From contig BCKQ01000002.1 in NCBI GenBank assembly GCA_001600695.1, positions 930,001-994,000 of the forward strand: a stretch of DNA of 64,000 bases, given 5' to 3'. Position 1 is the stretch's first letter, and every line of letters begins with the position of its first letter. Shown in pieces: positions 44,831-55,622 of the stretch. The stretch is from Ascoidea asiatica. Its lineage: Eukaryota > Ascomycota > Saccharomycetes > Ascoideales > Ascoideaceae. Below the pieces are notes generated by a model. The model was given only the letters and a program-made list of their open reading frames with translations, was not told where the DNA came from and searched no databases. Made by a program: the position numbers and the translations under genes.

Positions 44831-45127
44831 TAACAAAGTTTGTATTTCACCTTCTCTTTGAATATCTTCAAAAGCTCATTAAAATCCCGACTCTAGAGTA
44901 AGAACACCTGTCTGAGTTAACAGTTAACGTTTCAATTAGTAGCAGTGAGCTTTTGTAACTATTAATAATAATAGAACTTTACTCGTAACGTTACACGTAG
45001 TAACACTATCCTTTTTTCCAAGTTTTGAATTGATATTGATTCCCTTGAAGTTCTTTTGAAACTACTGAAACATTTTGAACACTTCCAATCGTCTCTGAAA
45101 CTCTTTTTATTTACTTATTACTATGGT

Positions 45128-45605
45128 ATGGGTAATACTGATCTAGTTGAAAAAAAAAAAGAATTTGCTTCTATTGTAGAAAAATTAAACCAAAATCGAA
45201 CCAAAACCAAAGCTAAAACATGAGCTGTTTCATGGTCCCCTTTTACAGCAGAAACAAATATTTCACCTTCCATTCGATAAATTGTGATCTTGATGATATT
45301 GGAAATGAGTCTAGTGCTAGGTCTCCTATTAGTTCGGGTGCTAACAGTTTCCAAGGCGATTTCTGGGCAATACTGTGCTAAATCACCTTTAAGAAGACTT
45401 AGTCAGGTGACACTTCTGGTTTTTGAACTCTTCCTTGAGCTTTCGAGGAAAATCCCTTTGCAGGAGTTGTTTTATTCCAAAATGCAGCCAAGTGTAAGCA
45501 GATCAAACCATTGTTCCGGTAGCAGGAACTTATGTTAGCAAACCGGCACCAGCAATTATCGAACAAATGGTCGTTAACGATAATGAGGTTCAATTTGCAG
45601 GGTAA
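45128..45605 (+). pseudogene. Possible decayed coding sequence, unidentified
   Basis: The plus strand gives protein-like segments in different frames. From the ATG at 45128: MGNTDLVEKKKEFASIVEKL and following to a TGA after 31 codons. Then, in a second frame, DLDDIGNESSARSPISSG, and later AFEENPFAGVVLF. Last, in a third frame, TIVPVAGTYVSKPAPAIIEQ, ending at the TAA at 45603-45605. At least two frame changes and several stops, mostly TGA, separate them. I cannot name a parent protein. Higher local GC alone lengthens chance frames, so this is tentative. Confidence 0.25.
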
Positions 45606-45886
45606 TAACATACTGATAATTTTATCCTAATTCTACAGTATTCCTCAAGACTTTCTAAAAAAGTATTTTTTTACTACATTTTACCAGCTTATTAGTTATT
45701 ATTTAATCATTTTAATATAAAGAGTAAAATTAAATATGTATTAATCAATTCATTATGCATTCAAACCTATGAATAATAGGAATATCCATACAGAAATGGG
45801 TAATCTTCAAATTTTATCAATCTTTTATATCTATCAGTAAATTGTTTTTCATAATCATAATCATCATCAAATATATATTTAAATTG

Positions 45887-47176
45887 TTATTTCAAATCAT
45901 CATCATTTTGATAGTCTTCCCAAACTTCTTCCCAATAATTTGGAGTTATTTCATCTTGTTTACTACTAAATTGATTTTTATTTCTTTCAAAAACTAATTT
46001 CGCACTATCAAATGAATTTTCTAAAAAATCATCTTCTCTTAAATTTTTTAATGGATCTGGTAAAAAACTTTTTAAATCATTTGAATCGTTTCTTATATCA
46101 ACTCCAGTAGTTGAATTAACTAATTTTTTACCATCATTAGAAATTTCAATATTTTTATGAGAAATTTCATTCATAATTTTTAAAAATTTACTATTTTCAA
46201 ATTTTTCTTTATTTTCCATAGAATTATTCATTGCATTTACTATGATTTTAGCTGTATTTGCAAATTTTTCTTTATCTGCATTATTATTGTTATTATTATT
46301 ATTGATATTATGGTTTTGTATTATTTCATTTTGAAGAATTTGATCATTATGAAAATTTCTTCTCAATTTTTCATTTTCATTTATATAGAAAATTTCATTT
46401 TCCCTTTCTTGTTCTTTATCTTTACCTTTCTCATTTTCCCTTTGTAATTCTGAATTTTGTTCTTTATTTAATTCACTTTCGACTTGATTAAATGCCTTTG
46501 CAAAAATATCATCACTGAAGGGATTAACTTGATTAGTTTGATCATTTTGATTGTTTTGATATTGATATTGATGTTGATTAGATAGTGCATTCATAGAAGG
46601 TTGATAAATATTACTTGTATTCATACCCATATTCATTCCCATACTAAAAGGATTCATCAAATTAGATTGATTTTGATTGATTTGATTAGTAGATTGATTA
46701 GGTTGATTTAATTGGTTTGAACTATTTTGAAATTGAATGAATTCATTATTCCAACTTATTTCTTTTTGATAATTATTTTGATTATTGTTTTGAATATTAT
46801 TTTGTACGTTATTTTGAATAGAGTTAACATTGGGACTAATTTGCAAATTAGCAAAATCATTAGCCCAATTATTCACATTAAGGTTATTTTGTAGATTCAT
46901 ATTCATATTATTATTCATATTAAATTTGGAAGCTTGATTCAAATTATCAAAATGATTAATATCATTAAATCTATTAAATTCATTTTGTAAATTTATATCA
47001 ATATTATTTAATAAATTATTTCCATTTATTAATTCATTCTGACGATTTTGTTGTTGTTGATTTTGAATATTTCTTATATCTCCCTGTATTGAAAAATCAC
47101 TCGTTGTTAAATTATTTAATTTTTGAACAGCAGTAGATGGACCACAAGAGCCTGAATCACTGAATAGTCCTGACAT
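45887..47176 (-). CDS. PEX20: Pex20, PTS2 import co-receptor
   Basis: A 429-aa Pex20-type co-receptor that works with Pex7 to import PTS2 proteins into peroxisomes. The N-terminus has the diagnostic SCGPSTAVQKL, whose Cys11 corresponds to the conserved cysteine ubiquitinated for receptor recycling. Two WxxxF motifs for Pex14/Pex13 docking are visible: WANDF at Trp104 and WNNEF at Trp142. The middle is Asn/Gln-rich. The C-terminal Pex7-binding region ends with YWEEVWEDYQNDD. S. cerevisiae uses the Pex18/Pex21 pair instead, so this form marks a yeast outside that group. Length resembles Yarrowia Pex20 (about 424 aa). Confidence 0.9.
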   Translation of the reverse strand: MSGLFSDSGSCGPSTAVQKLNNLTTSDFSIQGDIRNIQNQQQQNRQNELINGNNLLNNIDINLQNEFNRFNDINHFDNLNQASKFNMNNNMNMNLQNNLNVNNWANDFANLQISPNVNSIQNNVQNNIQNNNQNNYQKEISWNNEFIQFQNSSNQLNQPNQSTNQINQNQSNLMNPFSMGMNMGMNTSNIYQPSMNALSNQHQYQYQNNQNDQTNQVNPFSDDIFAKAFNQVESELNKEQNSELQRENEKGKDKEQERENEIFYINENEKLRRNFHNDQILQNEIIQNHNINNNNNNNNADKEKFANTAKIIVNAMNNSMENKEKFENSKFLKIMNEISHKNIEISNDGKKLVNSTTGVDIRNDSNDLKSFLPDPLKNLREDDFLENSFDSAKLVFERNKNQFSSKQDEITPNYWEEVWEDYQNDDDLK

Positions 47177-48568
47177 ATTTTTAGCTTGCTGGATATTAAA
47201 TATTTAATTTTTAGTAAATGAGATTTTTTGATACAAAAAGAGTATTAAAATATTATTGAATTAAAATAGTGAGTAGGAAAATTGTAATATATATAATTTA
47301 TATTGATTCTTGTCTGATTGTTTGACTAATTATTTGACATATATATTATTTGATGATTATTGATTATGATTTTATCTTCATTCTATTATTCTAATCATAA
47401 TAAAAGAATAAATTCTTCTATTCTTTGATTTTTGCCCTAATTCTCCTTTGACTTTTATCTTTATTCCTGATTCACTTACAAAATCACTAAAACATGGGGA
47501 AAGCGAACCATGCACCGCCACTGTATTCTAGATTAGGTATTCAATTCCCCTTTACTCCGTGAAAGTCATGTCTTTTCCCAATTTGCATATTATATCAAAG
47601 CTGGCATGTGATTTCATCTGCCACGTTTCGGCGTTTATTTATTTCAGAAATATCACTCTGATCAAAAACAACAGACAAAAATATTTTCATCTGAAAAATA
47701 CTTCAAAGGTTTTGACTTTTTGTGGACACTTCAATCTTAGATCTGGAGAAATTGTTAAATAGAAATTTAGCTAAGAGAGTAAGCTCAAATAGTAATATTA
47801 CAATCAAATTACCATGCTCTTTTTAAATAAATATAACAATAATCCTGTGATTTTTGTTACCAATTTATTTAATTACCAGCTGCCGATTTATCAGTTTCGG
47901 TTAGTTCCTAGAGTGTTTTTCTTACCTGGGGTAAAGTAATTAATTATATGAATTTATACACCACTTCTTTTTTACTTTATATCACTCTCTCTCTCCAGGG
48001 TCTTTTTCTGGAAAAATTAACTGTTTTAGATAGGGGTTTAGATGAATGAGATCAATATTTTCATTTTTTAATAACTTCGAATATACAGTATAAGCATTAT
48101 AATGTGTCTAATTTAAAGTTTTGTTTATTTATTGATTGTTTCATTGAGATTTTTTTTCATTGAAAATTGAAAAAACTATAAAAAATTTTTGAACAAAAAT
48201 TATAAAATAAGAATCAAAATAGAGAAGCTATGGACCCGAAAACAAGGGAAAAACAGAAAAAAAAGAGTAATAGAAAAAAAATAAAAAAAGAAAATAACTA
48301 ATAGATAACTAGAACAAAAAGTAAGAAAATTAACAAAATATAAAACTTAAAGTAAAATAAGACAAAATAAAACAAAATATTAACAATATAATAACTGAGT
48401 TTTTAAACAGAAAAAACTCAAAAAAAATTCAGCGTTATTTTTAAACAAAGTCACAGTATTAATAGATAAATCGACTTGGAAAATAATTCAGAATACTGTC
48501 GTTTGGAATACACCCTTAAATGGATACCATTTTTTTCAATAAGAATTGAAAAATAAATTTTTTAAAAA
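47177..48568. other. PEX20 upstream region, 3' flank of KEL1
   Basis: AT-rich. A GC-richer stretch near 47490-47760 lies about 320 bp upstream of PEX20 and has no supported gene. Positions 47984-48010 hold a CT run and a TCCAG/CTGGA dyad. Positions 48240-48450 are purine-rich 3' flank of KEL1. Confidence 0.55.
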
Positions 48569-51500
48569 TTAGCTGAAATAATCTTCATTTGAACTGAAAA
48601 TCTTTTTTTGTAAATCAACAACATTATTCTTCAATTGATCTCTCTCTTGTCTAATTATAAATAATTCTGCTTTTAAGTCCCTGATTTGCATTGTAAAATG
48701 TGCATCTTTGAAACCATCATCCATATCATCATCTGATAAATTTTCATTTCCTTCATTGATATTACTAAATTTCCCTGAGGAATTTTCCAAACTTGTTCTA
48801 GATCCATTTGTTAATGATGAATTAGTTCTTGACCCATTTCTTCTGAGTTTATATAATTTCATAGAATCTAATTCATTTTTCATTTTATTATTAAGTTCTC
48901 TTTGTTTTACTAATTCAACTTGTGATAATTCTAATGCAGTTGAAGCTTTTTCAACTGAGGATAATGCATTTCTATATCTATCTTCAAATCTTTTATAATG
49001 ATTAACTTTCAAATTCTCTTCTTTTAATTTAGATACTTGTTCATTTAAGGTTTCAATTTCTTTAATTAATTTGAAATTATTATCTTCTTGATCTTTATTA
49101 AGATTAATTAATTCATCAAGCTGTTCTTGTAATGAACTTATATATCCTTCCTTTTCTCCATTATAACTGTTACCAATACTATCACCACTATTAGTTGAGG
49201 ATATTTTTCTTAAACTATCTCCTTTATTATCTTTGTTAAAGTTATTATAATTATTTTTCTTTTTATCACCCCATAAAGCTAATAAGTTTTCAAGTTTATT
49301 ATTAACAATATCAAATTCTTCTTGAAATTGCTCCTTAGATACTTTTTTCTCCTCTTTTAATATTCTAATTTCTTCAACTAACTGCATATTTTTAATTTTA
49401 ACTTCTTTCAATTCTTCAACTAAATTATCATAGTTTTTAATTTTAATTGCTTCATTTTCTTCAAATTCTTTTTTAGTATTGATTAAATTTTTTAAATTCA
49501 TTAATTCTTCAAATTTATCATTAACAATTGGCTCAAAATGAAAATATTTATTACTTATCTCTTCTTTGGCTTTTTTCTCTTTCATCAAAAGATTATTTAG
49601 TTCTAAATTCTCAATTTTAAGGGAACTGTATTCTTGTGATGTTTTAAGATTTTTTGTATCATTCAAAGTTCTATCTTCAGCATTATTTATATTAATTTCT
49701 TCGAGTTCTTTTATCATTTTTTCTTTTACATTCAATTCATTATTAAATGAATCAATTTCCATTTTCTTTGAATTGGAAAATTCAATTTCCTTATCTCGTA
49801 ATTTTTTAATATTCTCTTCAATTATCATTTGTTTTTCATTTTCTAATTTTCTAACTTTATCACTAGCCAATTTAGCTTGATCACTCATATCTCTTTGAAG
49901 TTCAAATAATTCATGCTGTAAGCTTTCAACTATCTTACGAAAATTTTCTTTATCAGCCTCACTCACGTTTCCATTACTATTATTTGAATTCATATTGATA
50001 TTATTTTTCTTCATATATGTTAACTCTGGTGTAATTGGTGAATCTTCACTTAAATTTTTAGGTTTTTGATTGATATTGTTGATATGATTATTATTGATAA
50101 TCATACCACTACCAATTCCGTTAACATTCTTAGTTTGTGTAGTTGAAGGAGGTGGAGTTAATGGAAAACTATTATTATTCCTAGCTTTATGATAAGGATT
50201 GGAGTTATTAGAATTTATTGAATTAATTGACTTAATATCTTCTTGTGCTATACTAGAAAGAGCACTAGGAGTTGGAGTAGCATCTAAATTATTTAAAATT
50301 GTTGCCTCAGATGTTAAAGAGTTTCTATCTGTGCTTATTGATCTATCTGTTTGGTATGGCACATCAGGGCTATCTGGAAGGACCTCTTCCTCGGGCATTT
50401 TGATCTCAACTAACTTAGAAGGATCAGGATCTCTATATATTTTAACTGCTTTATTGGTGTTCAATTTACTACTAGAGGTACTTGCATTTTTGAAAGAGTT
50501 AATATTGACTGGAATTGGATTCGAGTCAAATGGAGGTTTTGACAGAGGTTTTGCAAATGATTCTTCATTATCTATAATCGGAGTAGAAGTATCAGGAACA
50601 TCAATAGAAGACAAAGAAGCAATTTTCTCGTTTTTGATCTTGTTTTCAGCTATTACTGTAGGATTATTAATCAACTTGGAGTTGGAGACAGAATTACCCT
50701 TTCCATAAGAATCTAGTAAATCATTGGATGAATTAGTAAGATATGAAGCCAAAAAGTCTGATTCATTTCTATCACTCTTGCCACCCGAATTACTATTTGT
50801 ATTGACACTTGAACCGACAGTTGAATTATCCCCTTCATAATCATCAAAAGGTTTACTGAATGGTTTGAAATCACCAAAATCAGGTTCACCAAGTATATTA
50901 TCCCCTAACATCTGTGTATCTTTGTCAAGAATGTCCTTAAGTGGATCCTTCTTTTCCGTTAAAGATTCAAGTTCTACGGCTTCAACATTTTTAACTGTAG
51001 TATTCTGCTCATCTGTTTGAGAAGATAATTTGGAATCATCAGGAGCAATTATAGCAGCGTTGGATTGAATATTTTCATCTGTTGGTTCAACCAAGTTACT
51101 GGTATCCATTGGTACAATATTTTCATGGCTTTCAACAGGTCTCACGACAGGACTTTGAGAAGGAGTTTCAAATTCATCTTCGTGATTACTGGCAGTATTA
51201 TTAGAATTTTTGCTTAAAGATAAAGAAGATTGAGAATTTTTCAAATTTGAAGTATTTGAGTGAGTTGCTTTAGGCTGTTCGAATTCTTTTTCTGCCAGAT
51301 TTTCATTTGAAAACTCTTCTTTAATTGGAGAAAATTGATTAATATTCTGGAAAGACCTTTGATTATTTAATTCTGTCGATATAGGTGGTGCTAAAGATGG
51401 GTATTGCATATTATTATTTCCGGAAGAACCAGATATTGAGCTAGTTCTTTTTCTAGAAACTTCGCTACTTGAACTTCTACTTCTTCTTAATACAGACTTC

Positions 51501-54175
51501 TCTACTAATTCAGCAGACCTTTGAAATTCTTTTGTATTATCACTACTTCCTGGGACATGATAAACGGCTTGAGAATTTGAAAGTGGATCATTTGTTCCAA
51601 GATTACCAGTGACTAAATCTTCATTCCAAATGTTAACACCTTTATAATAGATCATCCACTCATTATATAAATCTAAATCAAAAAGATAAACCAAAGTACC
51701 ATAGTTTAAATTTTTATTCAATTGATTGAAATCATTCGGAGTAGCGCTTGCGTAATCCAACTGATCGCCACCCATTATTAATAATTTATTTCTTGATTCA
51801 CTTAAAGTATTTGAAGTTATAGCAAACTCCGAAATCTTTTGAGGGTTTAAGTTTATGTTGTTAAATTTAGTAGTATTGTTTAAAGAATTTGATGATCCGG
51901 ATGTTAAAGAATTTGATGATTTGAATCTATAATTAACAATTGAAGTTAAAGTATGGCCACATCTTAATCCTGGATTCATTTTGAAATTATGAACTTTGAA
52001 CCAATTATTGGTATTTAAATTTAAAATATAGAAATCACCTAAGATTTCACCTTTGAATGTTTTACCACCATAAACAACCATTAAATTTTTGACTAAAGCA
52101 GCTGAATGTTCTTCCATTGGTGGAGGTAAATCCCCTGTACATTTAACATTTTCCCATAAATTTGTAGCAGGATCAAAAGCATATAAATTACCAGATATAT
52201 TTTCATTTTCATTGGAACCACCAAATATATATATTTTATAGTTGAATATAACCATAGAATGATTAGTTAAAGGAGGAGGAATATCATCTGGATTTTCATT
52301 TAAAGGTTTAATTAGCTCCCAGTGAGATGTTGGTTTTCTGAAAGAGCTTAAATCAAACATCCATAAATCATTGAAAACTTCGGAATCCAATTGTCCACCA
52401 AAAAGAAATAACCTTGATTGAGTATTTGTTTTAGCAATTACGCCAAGACTATGACCATATCTTCCACAAGGTCTTGCACCGACTGGATGAGGTATAGTCC
52501 ATTTCAAAGAATTTATATTAAATAAATATAAATCATTATCTAATTCACCTGAATCATTAGTTTGAATAGTATCACCACCGAATATTATAAATGCATTTCC
52601 ACATAAACAAGAATTATGACCGACTCTTGGAGCTGGGATTCCATCAAAATTTTCTATAGGTTCAGCATAAAAATCATTGGAATTTAATGCCCATAAATCA
52701 CCATATACAGAACCTTCTCTTAAACCACCCATTATAAATACATGACCTTTATCAGAAATTATAGAAGACGCAGTATGTCTGTAACGTGGAAAGGGAGAAT
52801 TTAATAATTTAATTCTTGTCCAAGGAGTAAATGTTTCAAAATTTGGTTTTGGACGAGGAATTTGTTTAATTGATTGTGATTGAATATGTTGCTGCTGTTG
52901 CTGTTGTTGCTGTTGTTGAGATTGTTTCTCTTGAGAAAATGATTGTGGTTGTGGCTGAGGAGGAAGTGAAGCTTGAGAATTGGTCTGGACAATTCTTTGA
53001 TGTTGATTTGGATTTTGATTCGAATTCTGATTTGAGTTTGGATTTATAATTTGATTTGAAATTAGATTTGGATTTGGATTTCGAATAGGAATTTGTTGTA
53101 ATCCTTGATTTGAGTTTTGAGGCATATTTGATTTATTTAAATTGTTAATATTGATTTGATTTTGATTTAATTGATTATGATTTTGATTCTGATGTTGATT
53201 TTGATTCATTTGATTTTGATTTTGGCTTAATTGATTTTTAATTGTAGCTTCCATTTGTGGATTGAATAATTGAGGAGAAGAACTATATTTTTGTCTATTA
53301 TTATTTAATTGATTTGGTGGAGGAATAGCAAAATTATTTAAATTATTATTATTCAAATTATTATTGTTTGTATTATTATTATTGTTTGTATTATTATTAT
53401 TGATATTATTATTATTAATATTATTTAAATTAGCGGGATTATTTGAATTAATATTAGAAAACTGTTTTAAATTTTGATTATTTTGATAATTTGATTTCAT
53501 TGAATTATTATTATTAGTTGTGAATGGAACATAATTGTTTTGTAAAGGTTTTACAGTTGGTATATAACTCAGATGATTATTTCTTAAATTTTTATGATTT
53601 AAATTAGGTTGAATATTATTTATATTATTACTTTGAGAATTACTATTTAAATTATTTATAATTGAATTAAATTGATTTTTTTTAACAGTAGGAGGAGATT
53701 TTAGTTGATTTTCAATATTTCTGTTATTAAAATTAGAATTAGAGTTTGAATTAGAATTAGGTGTTGGAATATTTGAATCAAAAGAGTTTGACTTATTTAA
53801 TGTTTTAATATTATTATTTTTATTATTTGGTAAATTATTTGATACAGAATTTTTTCTAGATGAATTTAGAGCAGTATTATTATTTGAAATAGGAATTGAA
53901 GAATTTTGAACCAATTGACTATTAGTAGTTTGATTATTTTGAACCAATTGACTATTAGTAGTTTGATTATTTTGATTATTTTTATTATTAAGATTACTAT
54001 TACTATTACTATTATTATTCAGAAGATTATTTGATTGAAGAGGACTATTTGAAAGATTTGAACTATTAGAATTGTTTGAATTATTTGAATTTGCAGAATG
54101 AAAATAATGATGAGAAGGAGAAGTTTGAGAATTTTCTTTATGTTTTCTACTTTTACCAAATATAAAAGGAGGCAT
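48569..54175 (-). CDS. KEL1: Kelch-repeat polarity protein Kel1/Kel2
   Basis: A kelch protein of the Kel1/Kel2 class, acting at sites of polarised growth, in cell fusion and in mitotic-exit control with Bud14 and Lte1. I place the start at 54175, giving 1868 aa. The frame is open 64 codons further 5' but has no ATG there, and MPPFIFGKSRKHK at this Met resembles the N-terminus of yeast Kel1. Residues 1-450 are Asn/Gln-rich. The kelch propeller spans about 460-830, starting FPRYRHTASSIISDKGHVFIMGGL, with repeats such as PRVGHNSCLCGNAFIIFGGD, GRYGHSLG and HSMVIFNYKIYIFGG. Residues about 1390-1860 are a long coiled coil. KEL1 versus KEL2 cannot be decided. Confidence 0.9.
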   Translation of the reverse strand: MPPFIFGKSRKHKENSQTSPSHHYFHSANSNNSNNSNSSNLSNSPLQSNNLLNNNSNSNSNLNNKNNQNNQTTNSQLVQNNQTTNSQLVQNSSIPISNNNTALNSSRKNSVSNNLPNNKNNNIKTLNKSNSFDSNIPTPNSNSNSNSNFNNRNIENQLKSPPTVKKNQFNSIINNLNSNSQSNNINNIQPNLNHKNLRNNHLSYIPTVKPLQNNYVPFTTNNNNSMKSNYQNNQNLKQFSNINSNNPANLNNINNNNINNNNTNNNNNTNNNNLNNNNLNNFAIPPPNQLNNNRQKYSSSPQLFNPQMEATIKNQLSQNQNQMNQNQHQNQNHNQLNQNQININNLNKSNMPQNSNQGLQQIPIRNPNPNLISNQIINPNSNQNSNQNPNQHQRIVQTNSQASLPPQPQPQSFSQEKQSQQQQQQQQQQHIQSQSIKQIPRPKPNFETFTPWTRIKLLNSPFPRYRHTASSIISDKGHVFIMGGLREGSVYGDLWALNSNDFYAEPIENFDGIPAPRVGHNSCLCGNAFIIFGGDTIQTNDSGELDNDLYLFNINSLKWTIPHPVGARPCGRYGHSLGVIAKTNTQSRLFLFGGQLDSEVFNDLWMFDLSSFRKPTSHWELIKPLNENPDDIPPPLTNHSMVIFNYKIYIFGGSNENENISGNLYAFDPATNLWENVKCTGDLPPPMEEHSAALVKNLMVVYGGKTFKGEILGDFYILNLNTNNWFKVHNFKMNPGLRCGHTLTSIVNYRFKSSNSLTSGSSNSLNNTTKFNNINLNPQKISEFAITSNTLSESRNKLLIMGGDQLDYASATPNDFNQLNKNLNYGTLVYLFDLDLYNEWMIYYKGVNIWNEDLVTGNLGTNDPLSNSQAVYHVPGSSDNTKEFQRSAELVEKSVLRRSRSSSSEVSRKRTSSISGSSGNNNMQYPSLAPPISTELNNQRSFQNINQFSPIKEEFSNENLAEKEFEQPKATHSNTSNLKNSQSSLSLSKNSNNTASNHEDEFETPSQSPVVRPVESHENIVPMDTSNLVEPTDENIQSNAAIIAPDDSKLSSQTDEQNTTVKNVEAVELESLTEKKDPLKDILDKDTQMLGDNILGEPDFGDFKPFSKPFDDYEGDNSTVGSSVNTNSNSGGKSDRNESDFLASYLTNSSNDLLDSYGKGNSVSNSKLINNPTVIAENKIKNEKIASLSSIDVPDTSTPIIDNEESFAKPLSKPPFDSNPIPVNINSFKNASTSSSKLNTNKAVKIYRDPDPSKLVEIKMPEEEVLPDSPDVPYQTDRSISTDRNSLTSEATILNNLDATPTPSALSSIAQEDIKSINSINSNNSNPYHKARNNNSFPLTPPPSTTQTKNVNGIGSGMIINNNHINNINQKPKNLSEDSPITPELTYMKKNNINMNSNNSNGNVSEADKENFRKIVESLQHELFELQRDMSDQAKLASDKVRKLENEKQMIIEENIKKLRDKEIEFSNSKKMEIDSFNNELNVKEKMIKELEEININNAEDRTLNDTKNLKTSQEYSSLKIENLELNNLLMKEKKAKEEISNKYFHFEPIVNDKFEELMNLKNLINTKKEFEENEAIKIKNYDNLVEELKEVKIKNMQLVEEIRILKEEKKVSKEQFQEEFDIVNNKLENLLALWGDKKKNNYNNFNKDNKGDSLRKISSTNSGDSIGNSYNGEKEGYISSLQEQLDELINLNKDQEDNNFKLIKEIETLNEQVSKLKEENLKVNHYKRFEDRYRNALSSVEKASTALELSQVELVKQRELNNKMKNELDSMKLYKLRRNGSRTNSSLTNGSRTSLENSSGKFSNINEGNENLSDDDMDDGFKDAHFTMQIRDLKAELFIIRQERDQLKNNVVDLQKKIFSSNEDYFS
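52885..52925 (-). repeat. Poly-Gln tract in KEL1
   Basis: A mixed CAA/CAG run encoding about 13 consecutive Gln just before the kelch domain. The codon mixture makes it less slippage-prone than the pure AAT repeat in SOK1. Confidence 0.85.
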
Positions 54176-54826
54176 TGCTAAATTAAAAAATTCTTTAAAT
54201 AAAGTACTTCTTTTTTTTTGAATTGGTTTATTTTGTTTAGTTGAAGATTTTTCAGATTTATTTGTTGAGTTAAATTTACTATTATTATTATTATTGATGT
54301 TATTTAAATCTTTAGAAATATCTAAATTTGAGGAAATTTTAGGTAAAGGAGGAGTAGGATTAAACAACTTTCAAGATTTTATTATAGTTAATTCTTTTTT
54401 TAATATTTTGTATTTTATATTATATCTTTTATGTTTATGTTTTATGTTTTATGGTTAATATCTTTGTAGTTGAGATTTAGTTAAATAATATAATAGATAG
54501 CCAAAATGAATTGAAAGAATGAGATAATTAATTCATAAGATTCATTTATAGAAATTGAAATTGAAATCAAATTGAATAAGATTAAATTAGAAATAGAAAT
54601 AAAATATTCAAATTTCAAAAATAAAAATAATGATAAAGATAATGAGAATAAGTGAGGTACTGTTTTCTATTTTGTTAAACGATAATTTATAAATATATGA
54701 ATAATACGTTATTAATTGAATCGTTAAGTATGAGATCTAGATATGGAAAGTTATGTAAGAATCAGCCAGAATAGTGCCTCAATGACAAAAAAGACGAAAT
54801 GATGAAAAGGATTAAAACGATAACGT

Positions 54827-54876
54827 GAATTGAATTGAATTGAATTGAATTAAGATTGAGATTGAGATTGAGATTG
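54827..54876. repeat. GAATT and GATTGA tandem repeats
   Basis: Five copies of GAATT (54827-54851) are followed after 2 bp by about four copies of a GATTGA unit (54854-54876). Confidence 0.9.
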
Positions 54877-55529
54877 TTTTACACTGAATTGGATTTAGTG
54901 TTGGGTTGATTGAAAAATTTATATGATTGATTGATTTGGATTATTATTGTAATTGTGAATAAAAGTGAAGCGATTTATTGCAATTATGATTAATAGTTGA
55001 ATAGAATAATTAAAAGGAAAAATATTATTTTTTTATTATGAAACTATCAAAAAAAACAAGGGCATGTAGCAAAATGAGGTAAGAGTGAAGTGATTGAATC
55101 TGCCTTATGAGATTGAGTATAATTGAGATAGTGTAAGGTGAGGATTATTGATGAAAATATATTTATTTATCTATTTATCTAATTATTTATTTATATTTAT
55201 TTATTTATATTTCTAGTTATATTTTTATTTATAACTAGTGAATATTGAGTAATTAATAATGAGTAATGAGATCTATATATTTGGATAAATCAGAGTGAAT
55301 AAAAGGATAAATGATTCTGGTGATTCTGATGATTTCAATGGAGCTGTTGACGAAAAGCATCCCATTTCAGAGTTACCGCACTGTAGCTTAACTTTAGATT
55401 TCCAGGTTTAACCTTACTCTTGGTGTACAATAGCAGTGTTTTCAGCAGTCAACCCAACATTTAGGTCTGAATGAGAGAGAGAAAAAGAGAAATAGCCCAG
55501 TTCTGCTTTTCCACCTTCCTTCCTTCTGC

Positions 55530-55622
55530 CACTGCCATCGCCACTGCCACTGCCACTGTCATTTCCCTGTCCTTGATACTGCAACTTCTCCTGCTATTGC
55601 TGCTGCTACCGCTGCTGATTTG
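55530..55622. repeat. GC-rich GCCACT and GCTGCT repeats
   Basis: Tandem GCCACT/GCCATC hexamers (about 55531-55560) and CTGCTATTGCTGCTGCTACCGC (about 55593-55616) lie in the GC-richer patch 1.4 kb upstream of KEL1. They are the only GC-rich simple repeats in the window. Confidence 0.7.

Larger units (their letters stand above)
44075..45886. other. Intergenic region upstream of the TDA11-like gene
   Basis: Positions 44080-44600 are AT-rich, with a TTTTGATCTT tandem array at 44375-44442. Positions 44690-45610 are GC-richer, with GGGCCC at 44770-44775, a 9-bp inverted repeat at 44791-44830, the palindrome GTAACGTTAC at 44985-44994, and an interrupted coding-like plus-strand frame at 45128-45605. 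No RNA gene recognised. Confidence 0.6.

Noticed and set aside
47559-47762. 67-codon plus-strand frame
   Set aside because: Begins with GTG, no family features, lies in the PEX20 upstream region.
50199-50708. 169-codon plus-strand frame
   Set aside because: Antisense of KEL1; no domain and not supported by any upstream signal.
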